Shown piece by piece: positions 1 through 8,601 of a stretch of DNA of 64,000 nt. This DNA comes from Thermasporomyces composti (GTDB lineage Bacteria; Actinomycetota; Actinomycetes; Propionibacteriales; Actinopolymorphaceae). Numbering within the stretch: the stretch's first letter is position 1; each line of letters opens with the position of its first letter. A model generated the notes under the pieces. The model made no database searches. It saw only the letters and a list, made by a program, of their open reading frames with translations, and had not been told where the DNA came from. Location of the stretch: contig NZ_QTUC01000001.1 in assembly GCF_003386795.1 (NCBI RefSeq), positions 1,736,001 through 1,800,000 on the forward strand. Reading direction: 5' to 3'. The position numbers were made by a program, and so were the translations under genes.

Positions 1-448
1 CTTCCGCCCGGATCAGGATGAGGACGCTTGGCTCGAGGCCAACCGGGCCGCCTTCGAACACCATCCCGAGCAAGGCCGCTGGACGAGAGCCGACCTCGAC
101 GCGCGCATGGCGGAGCGGTGGTTCGATCCGGACGGCTTCTTCGTCGCGATCCGGGACGGCCGTCTCGTCGGCTTTCACTGGACGAAGGTGCACGACGAGC
201 CGGTCCGGGGTATCGGCCCTCCGCCCGTCGGTGAGATCTACGTGCTCGGCGTCGTACCAGAGGCGCAGGGCTTGGGACTGGCGAAGGCTCTCGCCGTCAC
301 GGGCCTTCGCCACCTACGCGACCGCGGGGTCCGAAACGTCGTGCTGTTCGTCGAGGCCAGCAATCCCGCGGCGATTGGTCTCTACACCAAGCTCGGTTTT
401 CGCCACGTCGGCACCGACGTGATGTACCGACACCCTGGGCACCGGTGA
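1..448 (+). CDS. mshD: Mycothiol synthase (C-terminal part, cut by left edge)
   Basis: This is the C-terminal GNAT acetyltransferase domain of mycothiol synthase, which transfers acetyl from acetyl-CoA to the cysteine amine of Cys-GlcN-Ins, the last step of mycothiol synthesis. The frame is already open at the left edge and reads FRPDQDEDAWLEANRAAFEH, then a HHPEQGRWT segment, GFHWTKVH, the acetyl-CoA loop VPEAQGLGLAKAL, and a C-terminal NPAAIGLYTKLGFRHV. These segments are characteristic of MshD rather than of generic GNAT proteins. About half of the protein (which normally has two tandem GNAT domains) lies outside the window. Mycothiol is made only by Actinomycetota, so the gene also supports the assignment of the host. 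Confidence 0.88.
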   Translation, partial: FRPDQDEDAWLEANRAAFEHHPEQGRWTRADLDARMAERWFDPDGFFVAIRDGRLVGFHWTKVHDEPVRGIGPPPVGEIYVLGVVPEAQGLGLAKALAVTGLRHLRDRGVRNVVLFVEASNPAAIGLYTKLGFRHVGTDVMYRHPGHR

Positions 449-806
449 ACGGACGACGGCGGCACAGTGTCGGTCCGGTGTCGGTGGTCTGCGACGCCAG
501 CCGTTCGGTGGTCCCCGCCGGGCTGGACGGCGTCGTCCACCCGGCGGGGACCACCCGAGCACGGTCGCCGAGCGTGAGGACACATAAGGAACGAGCGACC
601 CACCGCGTCGGACAACGGAGCAAGTGACGCGGACACAGATGAGCACATGGCGGCACCGACGTGGTGGGTGACCGATCACCGGGATGGTCGATGGCCCGCC
701 CGTGCCGTGTGTCCTCGAACGCCCCCGTCAGCGGGCTGCCGCACTCGTGGGGAACTCGCTTGTGAGGCTTTTCCTCGAGCGAGCTTGATCTCTCGTCCGG
801 AGACGA
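449..806. other. Convergent intergenic region, no gene seen
   Basis: This 358-nt spacer separates the 3' ends of mshD and the aldo/keto reductase gene, which converge on it. No reading frame here has a ribosome-binding site, recognisable product or the codon bias of its neighbours. Its one clear structure is the long hairpin at 507-555. Confidence 0.6.
507..555. terminator. Long perfect hairpin, probable bidirectional terminator
   Basis: GGTGGTCCCCGCCGGG (507-522) pairs perfectly with its complement at 540-555. The interior continues, after one unpaired C, as TGGACG/CGTCCA (524-529/534-539) around a GCGT loop, giving 22 base pairs in total. It starts 58 nt past the mshD stop between convergent genes. 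There is no U-tract, which is common for actinobacterial terminators. Confidence 0.6.
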
Positions 807-1883
807 TCAGGAAGGCCAAGGGCTGCGGGCGTCGATCGCCTTCTGGGCCCGAGTGACCCAGCCCTTGTAGGACTTACCCGGGTACCACGGCATGCTGGCG
901 ATCTGGTCGAACCCGGGGATCTTCGCCACGTAGCGGTACATGCGCTCACGGGTGTCCGGGTCCGGGAGGGGACCGCGCATGGCGGCCACGTTCTCGGCCA
1001 GGTGCTTCGGGTTCGAGGTGGCCGGGATGGCGCAGGTGACGTCCGGGTTGGAGATCACCCACTTGAGGAAGTACTGCGACCAGGTCTCGATGCCGAACTC
1101 CCGCGCGAAGTCGGGCACCGGCCGGTTCCCGACGACGGCGTGCAGACGCGCCTTCTCCAGCGGCATGTTCACCAGGACGGCGGTCCCGGTCTCCCGAGCC
1201 GCCGGGAGCACCTTCTCCTCGGCGACGCGGGTGTGAATCGAGTAATGCACTTGGACGAAGTCGACGTTGCCGCGCCGCACCCAGTCCGCCAGCAGGTCGA
1301 AGTAGGCCGGCTCGTGGTGGGTGACCCCGATGAGGCGCACGCGGCCTTCCTTCTTCCACGCGTGCAGCAGCGGCACGATCACGTCGACATTGGTGAGGCT
1401 GTGGCACTGCATGAGGTCGATCGGCCGCCTCCTGGACAGCCGCTGCATCGACCGGCGCAGGTTGGATTCGGCGTGGCTGTCGTCCCACAGGTACTCGCCG
1501 GTGGACCACACCTTGTTGGCCAGGAAGGCGCGGTCACTGATCCTCATCTCGGTGATGAAGTCACCGAGGTTGATCTCCGACCTCCCGTACAGCGGCGACA
1601 CGTCGAACACCCGCCCGCCGGCGCGCCAGAAGTCGCGCGCCACCTTCCTGATCCGCCCACGCCCTCGGTCAGAGAGCGTGTCGAAGGTCATGAACGAGCC
1701 GAGCCCGATCGCGGGGACCCGCTCTCCGGTGGCGGGGATGACCCGGGTGATCAGGTCTTTCGGCTCGGAGGGCGCGGAGGAGGCGGCGGCCTCGCCGGCG
1801 AGCATGGACGGCACGACGGCTGCGGCGGCACCGAGCCCTCCGGCCTTCATCAGCTGCCGCCTGGTCGGGTTCCACTCCTGCAT
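807..1883 (-). CDS. Tat-exported aldo/keto reductase
   Basis: This is an NADPH-type aldo/keto reductase of 358 residues preceded by a twin-arginine signal: TRRQLMKAGG near residue 8, then an Ala-rich hydrophobic stretch ending in AAASSAP. The AKR tetrad is visible: Asp and Tyr in FDVSPLYGRSE, Lys in FLANKVW and His in LMQCHSL. Secretion is unusual for a nucleotide-dependent reductase, but Tat exports folded, cofactor-loaded proteins. The start was placed at the second of two adjacent ATGs because AAAGGA lies six bases upstream of it. The gene is divergent from a LysR regulator, its likely controller. The substrate cannot be deduced. Confidence 0.8.
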   Translation of the reverse strand: MQEWNPTRRQLMKAGGLGAAAAVVPSMLAGEAAASSAPSEPKDLITRVIPATGERVPAIGLGSFMTFDTLSDRGRGRIRKVARDFWRAGGRVFDVSPLYGRSEINLGDFITEMRISDRAFLANKVWSTGEYLWDDSHAESNLRRSMQRLSRRRPIDLMQCHSLTNVDVIVPLLHAWKKEGRVRLIGVTHHEPAYFDLLADWVRRGNVDFVQVHYSIHTRVAEEKVLPAARETGTAVLVNMPLEKARLHAVVGNRPVPDFAREFGIETWSQYFLKWVISNPDVTCAIPATSNPKHLAENVAAMRGPLPDPDTRERMYRYVAKIPGFDQIASMPWYPGKSYKGWVTRAQKAIDARSPWPS

Positions 1884-1962
1884 CATCCGTCCTTTCCTCA
1901 GCTGCGCGACCATCTTGGCCGCGAGGGCTCGCGGAGATCCAAGTCCGAATAGGTGGGGCGGT

Positions 1963-1977
1963 ATACCTTGCGGGTAT
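1963..1977. promoter_or_regulatory. Candidate LysR box (T-N11-A dyad)
   Basis: ATACC-N5-GGTAT forms a dyad with T1964 and A1976 exactly 11 bases apart, the LysR-family T-N11-A pattern. It overlaps the ATG of the LysR gene and lies in the 92-nt spacer facing the aldo/keto reductase, so it could serve autorepression and control of the divergent gene. Identification is by pattern only. Confidence 0.4.
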
Positions 1978-2893
1978 GCCGGTGGACTTGCGGTTGATGC
2001 GCTACGTGATCGCTATCGCCGAGGCAGGAAGCTTCGAGGCGGCCGCCGAGCGGCTGCACATGACCCAGCCACCGCTCAGCCGCCAGATCCGTGACCTGGA
2101 GCGCGAGCTCGGCGTCCAGCTGTTCCATCGCCGCCCCACCCGGCTCACCGACGCGGGCAAGGTGTTCGTCGAGTCAGCCCGCCAGGTGTTGGAGGAGGCG
2201 GAACGCGCGGTCGAGCGGACCCGGGAGGCCGCGGGCCTGTCACGTGGCCTGGTGCGGGTCGGCTACACCGTGACGGCAGCCTTCGAGGAGATGCCCAAGC
2301 TCTTCGCCGCGATGCGCGAACGCCACCCCGGTATCCGCGTCGACGCACGCGAGGCATGGGACGCCGAGCTCGCCGCCGCGGCCAGCAACGGTGAGGTGGA
2401 CGTGTTGCTGGGCAGGCACCTGCCCATTCCCGCCGGCTTCACCACGGAGGTCTTGCGTCGCGAGGACTTCGTCGTGGTCGTCGGCTCCGGCCGCCCGTTG
2501 GCGACACGGACATCCGTGGCTCTCCGCGACCTGCGCGGCCAGACCTTGCGCTTCTTCCCCCGCCACTTCGCGCCCGTCTACTACGACCACGTGCTGGCCG
2601 CGCTCAGCAGCACCGGCGAGACGTTCGACGTGTGGGAGAACCCCCTCCCGGGTCTTCGCAACCTGACCCTCAACCTGGGCGAGGAAGGGTTCATGTTCCT
2701 GCCCCGCTCCGTGGGCCGGCAGCTTCCCGCAGGGATCACCTGCCTGACCGTCACCGACGAGCTGCCCCCGATCGAGCTAGCCATCTCCTGGGCGCGCCAG
2801 ACCACCCCGGCGGTGATCGCGCTCGTGCACACCGCCCGTCGGCTGGCCCGACGGGAGGGCTGGCTACGCGGCCGCCGCCCGGCGCGCGCGTGA
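1976..2893 (+). CDS. LysR-family transcriptional regulator
   Basis: This 305-residue protein has the LysR plan. A winged helix-turn-helix occupies roughly residues 1-60 (FEAAAERLHMTQPPLSRQI is the recognition region). A linker helix follows, then a periplasmic-binding-protein-like effector domain from about residue 90 to 295. It is divergent from the Tat-exported aldo/keto reductase, the usual arrangement of a LysR regulator and its target. The effector is unknown. The ATG overlaps a T-N11-A dyad, which suggests autoregulation. Confidence 0.88.
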   Translation: MPVDLRLMRYVIAIAEAGSFEAAAERLHMTQPPLSRQIRDLERELGVQLFHRRPTRLTDAGKVFVESARQVLEEAERAVERTREAAGLSRGLVRVGYTVTAAFEEMPKLFAAMRERHPGIRVDAREAWDAELAAAASNGEVDVLLGRHLPIPAGFTTEVLRREDFVVVVGSGRPLATRTSVALRDLRGQTLRFFPRHFAPVYYDHVLAALSSTGETFDVWENPLPGLRNLTLNLGEEGFMFLPRSVGRQLPAGITCLTVTDELPPIELAISWARQTTPAVIALVHTARRLARREGWLRGRRPARA

Positions 2894-3130
2894 CCGTCCT
2901 CGGAAAGCCGGCACGCGGCGACCATGGTGCGGCTCGGCCGCGACGGCCGCCCGCGCGGTTCTTCCGTGAGGCCCGGTGAGCGCCGTTCGTCTTCCTTGGT
3001 CCTTTGCGCCCACCGCTGGCGGAATCGGACACCACGTCCGCGGGCGTGGACGAGCCCGTCGCTTCGTCCGGCCTCGACGGGTACGGCAGAGTGGTTCAGC
3101 AACCGGACCTCGAGGTGCCACGATGGCTAC

Positions 3131-5248
3131 GTGACGACCCAGGAGCTGCGGCCAGGTGCCACGTCGTACGACGTCGAGCCGCCGTACGACGTCACCGCCA
3201 CGGGCCTGCCGAGCGACCGCTTCCACGATCGTGAGCAATCCTGGCTGCAGTTCAACGAGCGCGTCCTCGAGCTCGCCGAGGACCCCTCGGTTCCCCTCCT
3301 CGAACGGGTGCGGTACCTCGCGATCTTCGCCCGCAACCTCGACGACTTCTTCATGGTGCGGGTGGCGGGCCTCAAACGCCGGATGGCGGCGGGCGTCGCC
3401 GTGCGGGCGGCGTCCGGGCTGCTGCCGCGTGAGGTCCTCACCCGGATCTGGACCTACAGCCGCGAGCTCGCGCTCCGACACGCCCGCTGCTTCCACGAGC
3501 GCATCCTCCCCTCGCTCGCCGCGGAAGGCATCGAGATCGTTCGCTGGTCCGACGTCGACGACGAGGCGCGGGGTCGGATGGCCGAGCTGTTCGCGACCCG
3601 TGTCTACCCGGTGTTGACACCGCTCGCCGTCGACCCGGCGCACCCGTTCCCGTACATCTCCGGGCTGTCACTCAACCTCGCTGTGGTCGTGCGCGATCCG
3701 GAGACCGGTGGGGAGCACTTCGCCCGCGTCAAGGTCCCGCCGATCCTGCCGAGATTCGTCCCCCTCAGCGAGCAACGCTTCGTCCCCTTGGAGGACGTCA
3801 TCGCGGCCCACCTCGACCAGCTCTTCCCGGGCATGGAGATCCTGCAGCACCACACGTTTCGGGTCACGCGCAACGAGGATCTCGAGGTCGAGGAGGACGA
3901 CGCGGAGAACCTCCTCCAAGCCCTGGAACGCGAGCTGCTCCGTCGACGATTCGGCCCTCCGGTCCGGCTCGAGGTGGAGTCGTCGATCGACCCGCACGTG
4001 CTGGCGCTCCTCGTCAGCGAGCTCGGGATAGCCGAGGAGGAGGTCTACCACCTCCCCGGTCCGCTGGACCTCACCGGTCTGTTCACGATCGCCGAGCTCG
4101 ACCGTGCGGACCTGAAGTACCCCGCCTTCGTTCCCACCACCCACAGCGACCTCGCCGAGGTGGAGAGCTCCCAGCCGCCGGACATCTTCCACGCGGTCCG
4201 GCGGCGTGAGGTGCTGCTCCACCATCCGTACGACGCGTTCTCCACCAGCGTGCAACGCTTTATCGAGCAGGCGGCGGCGGACCCCCGAGTCCTCGCCATC
4301 AAGCAGACGCTCTATCGCACCAACGAGGAATCACCGATCGTCGATGCGCTCATCGACGCCGCCGAAGCCGGCAAGCAGGTGCTCGTCGTCGTCGAGATCA
4401 AAGCCCGCTTCGACGAGGAAGCCAACATTCGTTGGGCTCGCAAGCTGGAGCAGGCCGGCTGTCACGTCGTCTACGGCCTCATCGGCCTGAAGACCCACTG
4501 CAAGCTGTCGCTGGTCGTGCGAGACGAGCCGGGCGGTCTGCGCCGGTACGTTCACGTGGGCACGGGCAACTACAACCCCAAGACAGCGCGACTCTACGAA
4601 GATCTGGGCCTGCTCAGCTGCGACCCCGTGCTCACCGCTGACGTCGCCGCGTTGTTCAACCACCTCTCCGGATACGCCCGGACGACCACGTACGGCCGAC
4701 TACTGGTGGCTCCGCGGTCGGTGCGCACCGGCCTGATCGAGCGGATCCGCCGCGAGGTCGACCATCACCGGGCGGGCCGACCCGCCCGTATCCGCTTCAA
4801 GGTCAACGCGCTCGTCGACGAGGCCATCATCGACGAGCTCTACCTCGCCTCGCAGGCCGGCCTCCCGATCGATCTGTGGGTTCGGGGGATCTGCGCCCTC
4901 AAACCCGGCGTCCCCGGCTTGTCGAGCACCATCCGGGTCCGCAGCGTGCTCGGCCGCTTCCTCGAGCATTCACGGATCTTCTCCTTCGCCAACGGCGGCG
5001 ACACCGAGATCTGGATCGGCTCGGCCGATCTCATGCACCGCAACCTCGACCGCCGGGTCGAGGTGCTCGTACGCGTGCTCCACGACGACCACAGACGCCA
5101 GCTGAGCCGCCTGTTCGACCTGGCTTTCGACGAAGGGACGAGCACGTGGCACCTGCACGACACGACGTGGCGGCGGCACCACCGTGCCGCCGACGGTGAG
5201 CCGCTGCTGGACCTACAGGCACACCTGATCGAGCGACGGCGCCGGTGA
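3131..5248 (+). CDS. ppk: Polyphosphate kinase 1
   Basis: This enzyme reversibly polymerises the ATP gamma-phosphate into polyphosphate. The 705-residue product matches the four-domain PPK1 family from start to end: an N-terminal domain ([19 protein letters not shown]), the middle head domain, and two C-terminal phospholipase-D-like domains. The autophosphorylated His lies in LKTHCK (His456), and a second conserved His in [10 protein letters not shown] (His475). A GTG start is chosen because homology begins just after it; the frame is open 207 nt further upstream, but that stretch looks non-coding. No strong Shine-Dalgarno site is seen. The pairing with mutT1 22 nt on is as in mycobacteria, and pstSCAB follows, so this is a phosphate-storage and uptake cluster. 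Confidence 0.95.
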   Translation: MTTQELRPGATSYDVEPPYDVTATGLPSDRFHDREQSWLQFNERVLELAEDPSVPLLERVRYLAIFARNLDDFFMVRVAGLKRRMAAGVAVRAASGLLPREVLTRIWTYSRELALRHARCFHERILPSLAAEGIEIVRWSDVDDEARGRMAELFATRVYPVLTPLAVDPAHPFPYISGLSLNLAVVVRDPETGGEHFARVKVPPILPRFVPLSEQRFVPLEDVIAAHLDQLFPGMEILQHHTFRVTRNEDLEVEEDDAENLLQALERELLRRRFGPPVRLEVESSIDPHVLALLVSELGIAEEEVYHLPGPLDLTGLFTIAELDRADLKYPAFVPTTHSDLAEVESSQPPDIFHAVRRREVLLHHPYDAFSTSVQRFIEQAAADPRVLAIKQTLYRTNEESPIVDALIDAAEAGKQVLVVVEIKARFDEEANIRWARKLEQAGCHVVYGLIGLKTHCKLSLVVRDEPGGLRRYVHVGTGNYNPKTARLYEDLGLLSCDPVLTADVAALFNHLSGYARTTTYGRLLVAPRSVRTGLIERIRREVDHHRAGRPARIRFKVNALVDEAIIDELYLASQAGLPIDLWVRGICALKPGVPGLSSTIRVRSVLGRFLEHSRIFSFANGGDTEIWIGSADLMHRNLDRRVEVLVRVLHDDHRRQLSRLFDLAFDEGTSTWHLHDTTWRRHHRAADGEPLLDLQAHLIERRRR

Positions 5249-5293
5249 GGCGCCGAGGCCCTCCGGGGCTTGGAGGGAGGACCAGCGTCAACG

Positions 5294-6175
5294 ATGTCTG
5301 ACACCACGGCTCCACACGAGCGGGTGGTCGAGGCCGCCGGGGCCGTCGTCTGGCGCCCGGCCGTGCACGATCGGGCTGAGGTCCTCCTCATCCACCGGCC
5401 TCGGTACGACGACTGGACCTTCCCGAAAGGCAAGCTCCGACCACACGAGCACGCCCTCGCCGCGGCCGTGCGCGAGGTCGAGGAGGAGACCGGGGTCCGG
5501 ATCCGGCTCGGACCGCCACTACCGGCGGCACGCTACCGGCTGAGGGACGGCGGTCAGAAGCTCGTGCGGTACTGGTCGGCGATTCCACTCGGCGAGAGCG
5601 ACGAGGTGGGCGTCGAGCGGAGCCGTGAGGTCGACCGTCGCGGCTGGTTTTCCTTACGGCAGGCCGCCCGCCAGCTCACCCACGCTCAGGACCGCGCGCT
5701 GTTGTCCCGTCTTCGACCTGTTCCCACCCGACCGTTCGTGGTCGTGCGACACGCCCGCGCGGTCCCGCGCGAGAGCTGGGACGGTGCGGACGCCGAACGC
5801 CCCTTGGCCGACGAGGGCGTCGCCCAGGCCGAGCGACTGGCCCCTCTCCTCGCCGCCTACGATCCCAGCCACGTGGTCGCGTCGGAAACCCGTCGCGCTA
5901 TCGACACCCTGCTGCCCTACGCGCGGGGTCGCGGGCTGGAGATCGAGCCTGACCCCGCCTTCGGACCGAACGTCGACGCCGGGCACGTGCGCGAAGAGAT
6001 CACTCGCTTGTTGAACTCCGTCGAGTCGACGGTGGTCAGCACACACCGAGAGACCGTACCCGCGATCTTCGAGGCCCTCGGCCTGGGCGAGGTGTCCTTG
6101 GACTACGCCGAGCTCGCGGTCGTCCACCTGGAGGTTCGCTCGCCGGTCGCAGTCGAGCGCGCCCGGGTGCACTGA
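5294..6175 (+). CDS. mutT1: Nudix hydrolase fused to histidine phosphatase (MutT1 type)
   Basis: This two-domain protein of 293 residues resembles mycobacterial MutT1, which degrades 8-oxo-dGTP and related nucleotides and also acts on diadenosine polyphosphates. The N-terminal Nudix domain has a complete box starting GKLRPHE and ending REVEEETGV. The C-terminal domain from about residue 145 is a histidine-phosphatase fold starting FVVVRHARAVP (RHA in place of RHG). The ATG at 5294 is preferred; an in-frame TTG lies at 5270. A GGAGGG precedes the ATG at a rather long distance. It directly follows ppk, a conserved actinobacterial gene pair. Confidence 0.88.
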   Translation: MSDTTAPHERVVEAAGAVVWRPAVHDRAEVLLIHRPRYDDWTFPKGKLRPHEHALAAAVREVEEETGVRIRLGPPLPAARYRLRDGGQKLVRYWSAIPLGESDEVGVERSREVDRRGWFSLRQAARQLTHAQDRALLSRLRPVPTRPFVVVRHARAVPRESWDGADAERPLADEGVAQAERLAPLLAAYDPSHVVASETRRAIDTLLPYARGRGLEIEPDPAFGPNVDAGHVREEITRLLNSVESTVVSTHRETVPAIFEALGLGEVSLDYAELAVVHLEVRSPVAVERARVH

Positions 6176-6257
6176 CCACACAGCTTCCCGCACCGCCCGA
6201 CCCGCCGCGACGCCGGCTGTCGGCCTTCTGCCGTCCGTCACCTTTTCTCCACATCCG

Positions 6258-6280
6258 GGACAGGCGACTTCCGCCTGTCC
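6258..6280. terminator. Hairpin after mutT1
   Basis: GGACAGGCG and CGCCTGTCC form a 9-bp stem around the loop ACTTC, 82 nt after the mutT1 stop and just upstream of the pstS PHO box. It would separate the ppk-mutT1 transcript from the pst operon. Confidence 0.55.
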
Positions 6281-6290
6281 GTCGCGGGAC

Positions 6291-6345
6291 GTTCACCGTC
6301 CATTCACCCACATCCGAGGGCCGCGTCACCTCCCACACCTAACCT
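6291..6345 (+). promoter_or_regulatory. PHO box and -10 of the pst operon
   Basis: GTTCACC (6291), ATTCACC (6302) and CGTCACC (6324) lie on an 11-nt period (offsets 0, 11 and 33). This matches the direct-repeat PhoP operator known from Streptomyces (GTTCACC repeats of 11 nt). A TAACCT (-10 type) hexamer follows at 6340-6345, 66 nt before the pstS start. Phosphate starvation control through PhoR-PhoP is the expected regulation; phoRP itself is not in the window. Confidence 0.72.
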
Positions 6346-6410
6346 CGCAGGTGCGCTGGGGCCCCTGCGCGTATCGCTTCAGCTCAAGAACCCAACCAGG
6401 AGAGGACCCA

Positions 6411-7526
6411 GTGAAGCGCAACCGCTCCGGCCGCCTTTCGGCCGTCGTCGCCGCGGGGGTACTCGCACTCGCGGCGTGCGGCAACGACCCAGTGGCCTCG
6501 AACACGGGCAATGACCAGCCGACCAGCGGTGTCACCTCCGACCTCAGCGGCGAGCTCGCCGCCGGCGGCGCGAGCTCGCAGGAAGCGGCGATGCAGGCCT
6601 GGATCGCCGGCTTCCAGGAGGCCCACCCTGACGTCACGGTGAGCTACGACCCCATCGGGTCGGGCGGCGGCCGCACACAGTTCCTCGAGGGCGCCTATCC
6701 GTTCGCCGGCTCCGACGCCGTGCTCGACGAGGAGGAGAGACAGCAGTCGGTCGAGCGCTGCGGTGGCTCGCCGGCGATTCACCTGCCGGTCTACATCAGC
6801 CCGATCGCGATCGTCTACAACCTCGAGGGCGTCGACGACCTCCAGCTCTCCCCGTCCACCATCGCCAAGATCTTCAACCGCCAGATCACCACCTGGAACG
6901 ATCCGGCGATCGCCGCGGAGAACCCGGGTGTCGACCTACCGGACCTGCCGATCAGCCCGGTGAGCCGCTCAGACGAGTCGGGAACGACGGAGAACTTCAC
7001 CGAGTACCTGGCTGCCGCCGCACCGGAGGACTGGCCCCACGAGCCGAGCGGTGACTGGCCGGTCGAGGGCACGCAAGGCGCCCAGGGCACGTCTGGTGTC
7101 ATCCAGACGGTTCGTGGAGGCCAGGGCACGATCGGCTACGCCGACGCCAGCCAGGCCGGTGACCTCGGCACGGTCAAGGTGAAGGTCGGCGACGAGTACG
7201 TCGCCTACTCGGCCGAGGCGGCCGCCAAGGTCGTCGACGCCTCGCCGCGAGTGCCGGGAGCCTCCCAGCACGACCTGGCGATCGAGCTGGACCGGACGAC
7301 CACGGAGCCCGGGACCTACCCGATCGTGCTCGTCTCGTACGTGATCACCTGCCCCTCGTACGACGACGTGACCGAGGGACAGCTGGTCAAGGAGTTCCTC
7401 GGCTACATCGCGAGCGAGGAGGGCCAGCGACGGGCCGCCGACGCGGCGGGCTCGGCCCCGCTCTCGTCGGAGATGACCGAGCAGGTTCAGGCCGCCATCG
7501 AGGCGATCCAGGTCGGATCGTCCTGA
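6411..7526 (+). CDS. pstS: Phosphate-binding lipoprotein of Pst transporter
   Basis: This is the extracytoplasmic phosphate receptor that feeds PstCAB. The 371-residue product starts at GTG behind CCAGGAGAGG. It has a lipoprotein signal ending in the lipobox LAAC with the acylated Cys at residue 24. The PBP fold shows the PstS phosphate-binding signature ASSQEAAMQAW near the N-terminus, YDPIGSGGGR, FAGSDAVL and SRSDESGTTENF. A conserved PHO box lies 66-120 nt upstream. It is the first gene of pstSCAB and is normally the most strongly induced one under low phosphate. Confidence 0.95.
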   Translation: MKRNRSGRLSAVVAAGVLALAACGNDPVASNTGNDQPTSGVTSDLSGELAAGGASSQEAAMQAWIAGFQEAHPDVTVSYDPIGSGGGRTQFLEGAYPFAGSDAVLDEEERQQSVERCGGSPAIHLPVYISPIAIVYNLEGVDDLQLSPSTIAKIFNRQITTWNDPAIAAENPGVDLPDLPISPVSRSDESGTTENFTEYLAAAAPEDWPHEPSGDWPVEGTQGAQGTSGVIQTVRGGQGTIGYADASQAGDLGTVKVKVGDEYVAYSAEAAAKVVDASPRVPGASQHDLAIELDRTTTEPGTYPIVLVSYVITCPSYDDVTEGQLVKEFLGYIASEEGQRRAADAAGSAPLSSEMTEQVQAAIEAIQVGSS

Positions 7527-7599
7527 GAGTCGAGGTGGCGGCGCTCTTCCCCGATGTGTCGAGAGCCCGGATCGACGGGTGCAGCCACGGAGAGCACAG

Positions 7600-8601
7600 A
7601 TGACCACCACACAGGAGCAGCCGATACTGGCCGAGACGACACCGGTCTCCGTCCATCGTGGGAAACCATTGACGCCGCCCCGTCGACGTCGTGGCGACTT
7701 GATCTTCTTCCGCACCACCGCGGCCGCCGGGACACTCATCCTCGTGATCCTGGCGGCCGTCGCCGCGTTTCTCCTCCAGCAGGCGTGGCCCGCGGTCCAG
7801 GCCAGTCCCGCCGAGCTCGCGGAACGCATCCACTGGTTCGACGAGGACCAGACCCTGCTCGGCTACGTCGGTCCGCTCGCCTTCGGCACGCTGCTGGCCT
7901 CCGCCATCGCCTTGACGATCGCCACACCTGTCGCGGTCGGCGTCGCGCTGTTCACCTCGCACTACGCGCCACGCCCACTCGCCCAGGCGTTCGGCTACGT
8001 CGTCGACCTGCTCGCGGCGATTCCCAGCGTGGTCTACGGCTTGTGGGGCGCGCTGTGGTTGATGCCCAGGCTCCACCCGATCTACGTGTGGCTCAGCGAG
8101 AACCTCGGCTTCCTTCCGCTGTTCGAGGGTCCGGTGGCGAATCCGCCACGAACGATCCTCACCGCCGGCATCATCCTCGCGGTGATGATCCTGCCGATCA
8201 TCACCGCTGTCTCGCGCGAGGTCTTCCTCCAGACCCCGAAGCTCCTGGAGGAGGCGGCCCTCGCGCTCGGCGCCACGCGCTGGGAGATGATCCGCATGGT
8301 CGTCTTGCCGTTCGGTCGGTCCGGGGTGGTGGGGGCGGCCATGCTCGGCTTGGGCCGCGCGCTCGGCGAGACGATGGCGGTCGCGATGGTGCTCTCGCCC
8401 GGCTTCAGCTACTCGCTCTTCCTCCTCAAGCCGGGTCAGCAGCAGACCACGGCCGCCAACATCGCCTTGCAGTTCCCCGAAGCGACGCCGACAGGGGTGA
8501 GCGTGCTCGTCTTCACCGGTCTGGTGCTGTTCGTCATCACCCTCGTGGTCAACATGCTGGCTCGCTGGGCGGTCTCGCGGGCCGTGGGAGGTGCCTCCTG
8601 A
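7600..8601 (+). CDS. pstC: Phosphate ABC transporter permease PstC
   Basis: This inner-membrane permease subunit pairs with PstA to form the phosphate channel. The 333-residue protein has six or more hydrophobic segments, starting near residue 45, and the permease EAA loop EEAALALGATRWEMIRMVVL. The ATG at 7600 has GGAG seven bases upstream; a GTG 21 nt earlier in frame lacks a good site. Its TGA overlaps the pstA ATG by one base (TGATG), so the two are translationally coupled. Confidence 0.94.
   Translation: MTTTQEQPILAETTPVSVHRGKPLTPPRRRRGDLIFFRTTAAAGTLILVILAAVAAFLLQQAWPAVQASPAELAERIHWFDEDQTLLGYVGPLAFGTLLASAIALTIATPVAVGVALFTSHYAPRPLAQAFGYVVDLLAAIPSVVYGLWGALWLMPRLHPIYVWLSENLGFLPLFEGPVANPPRTILTAGIILAVMILPIITAVSREVFLQTPKLLEEAALALGATRWEMIRMVVLPFGRSGVVGAAMLGLGRALGETMAVAMVLSPGFSYSLFLLKPGQQQTTAANIALQFPEATPTGVSVLVFTGLVLFVITLVVNMLARWAVSRAVGGAS

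Noticed and set aside
3032-3049. Near-palindrome CCACGTCCGCGGGCGTGG upstream of ppk as an operator
   Set aside because: One mismatch, GC-only composition and no matching partner sites; such sequences arise by chance in this base composition.
2924-3130. Extended N-terminus of polyphosphate kinase from 2924
   Set aside because: The added 69 residues are Arg/Ser-rich with no family homology; PPK1 similarity starts after GTG 3131.
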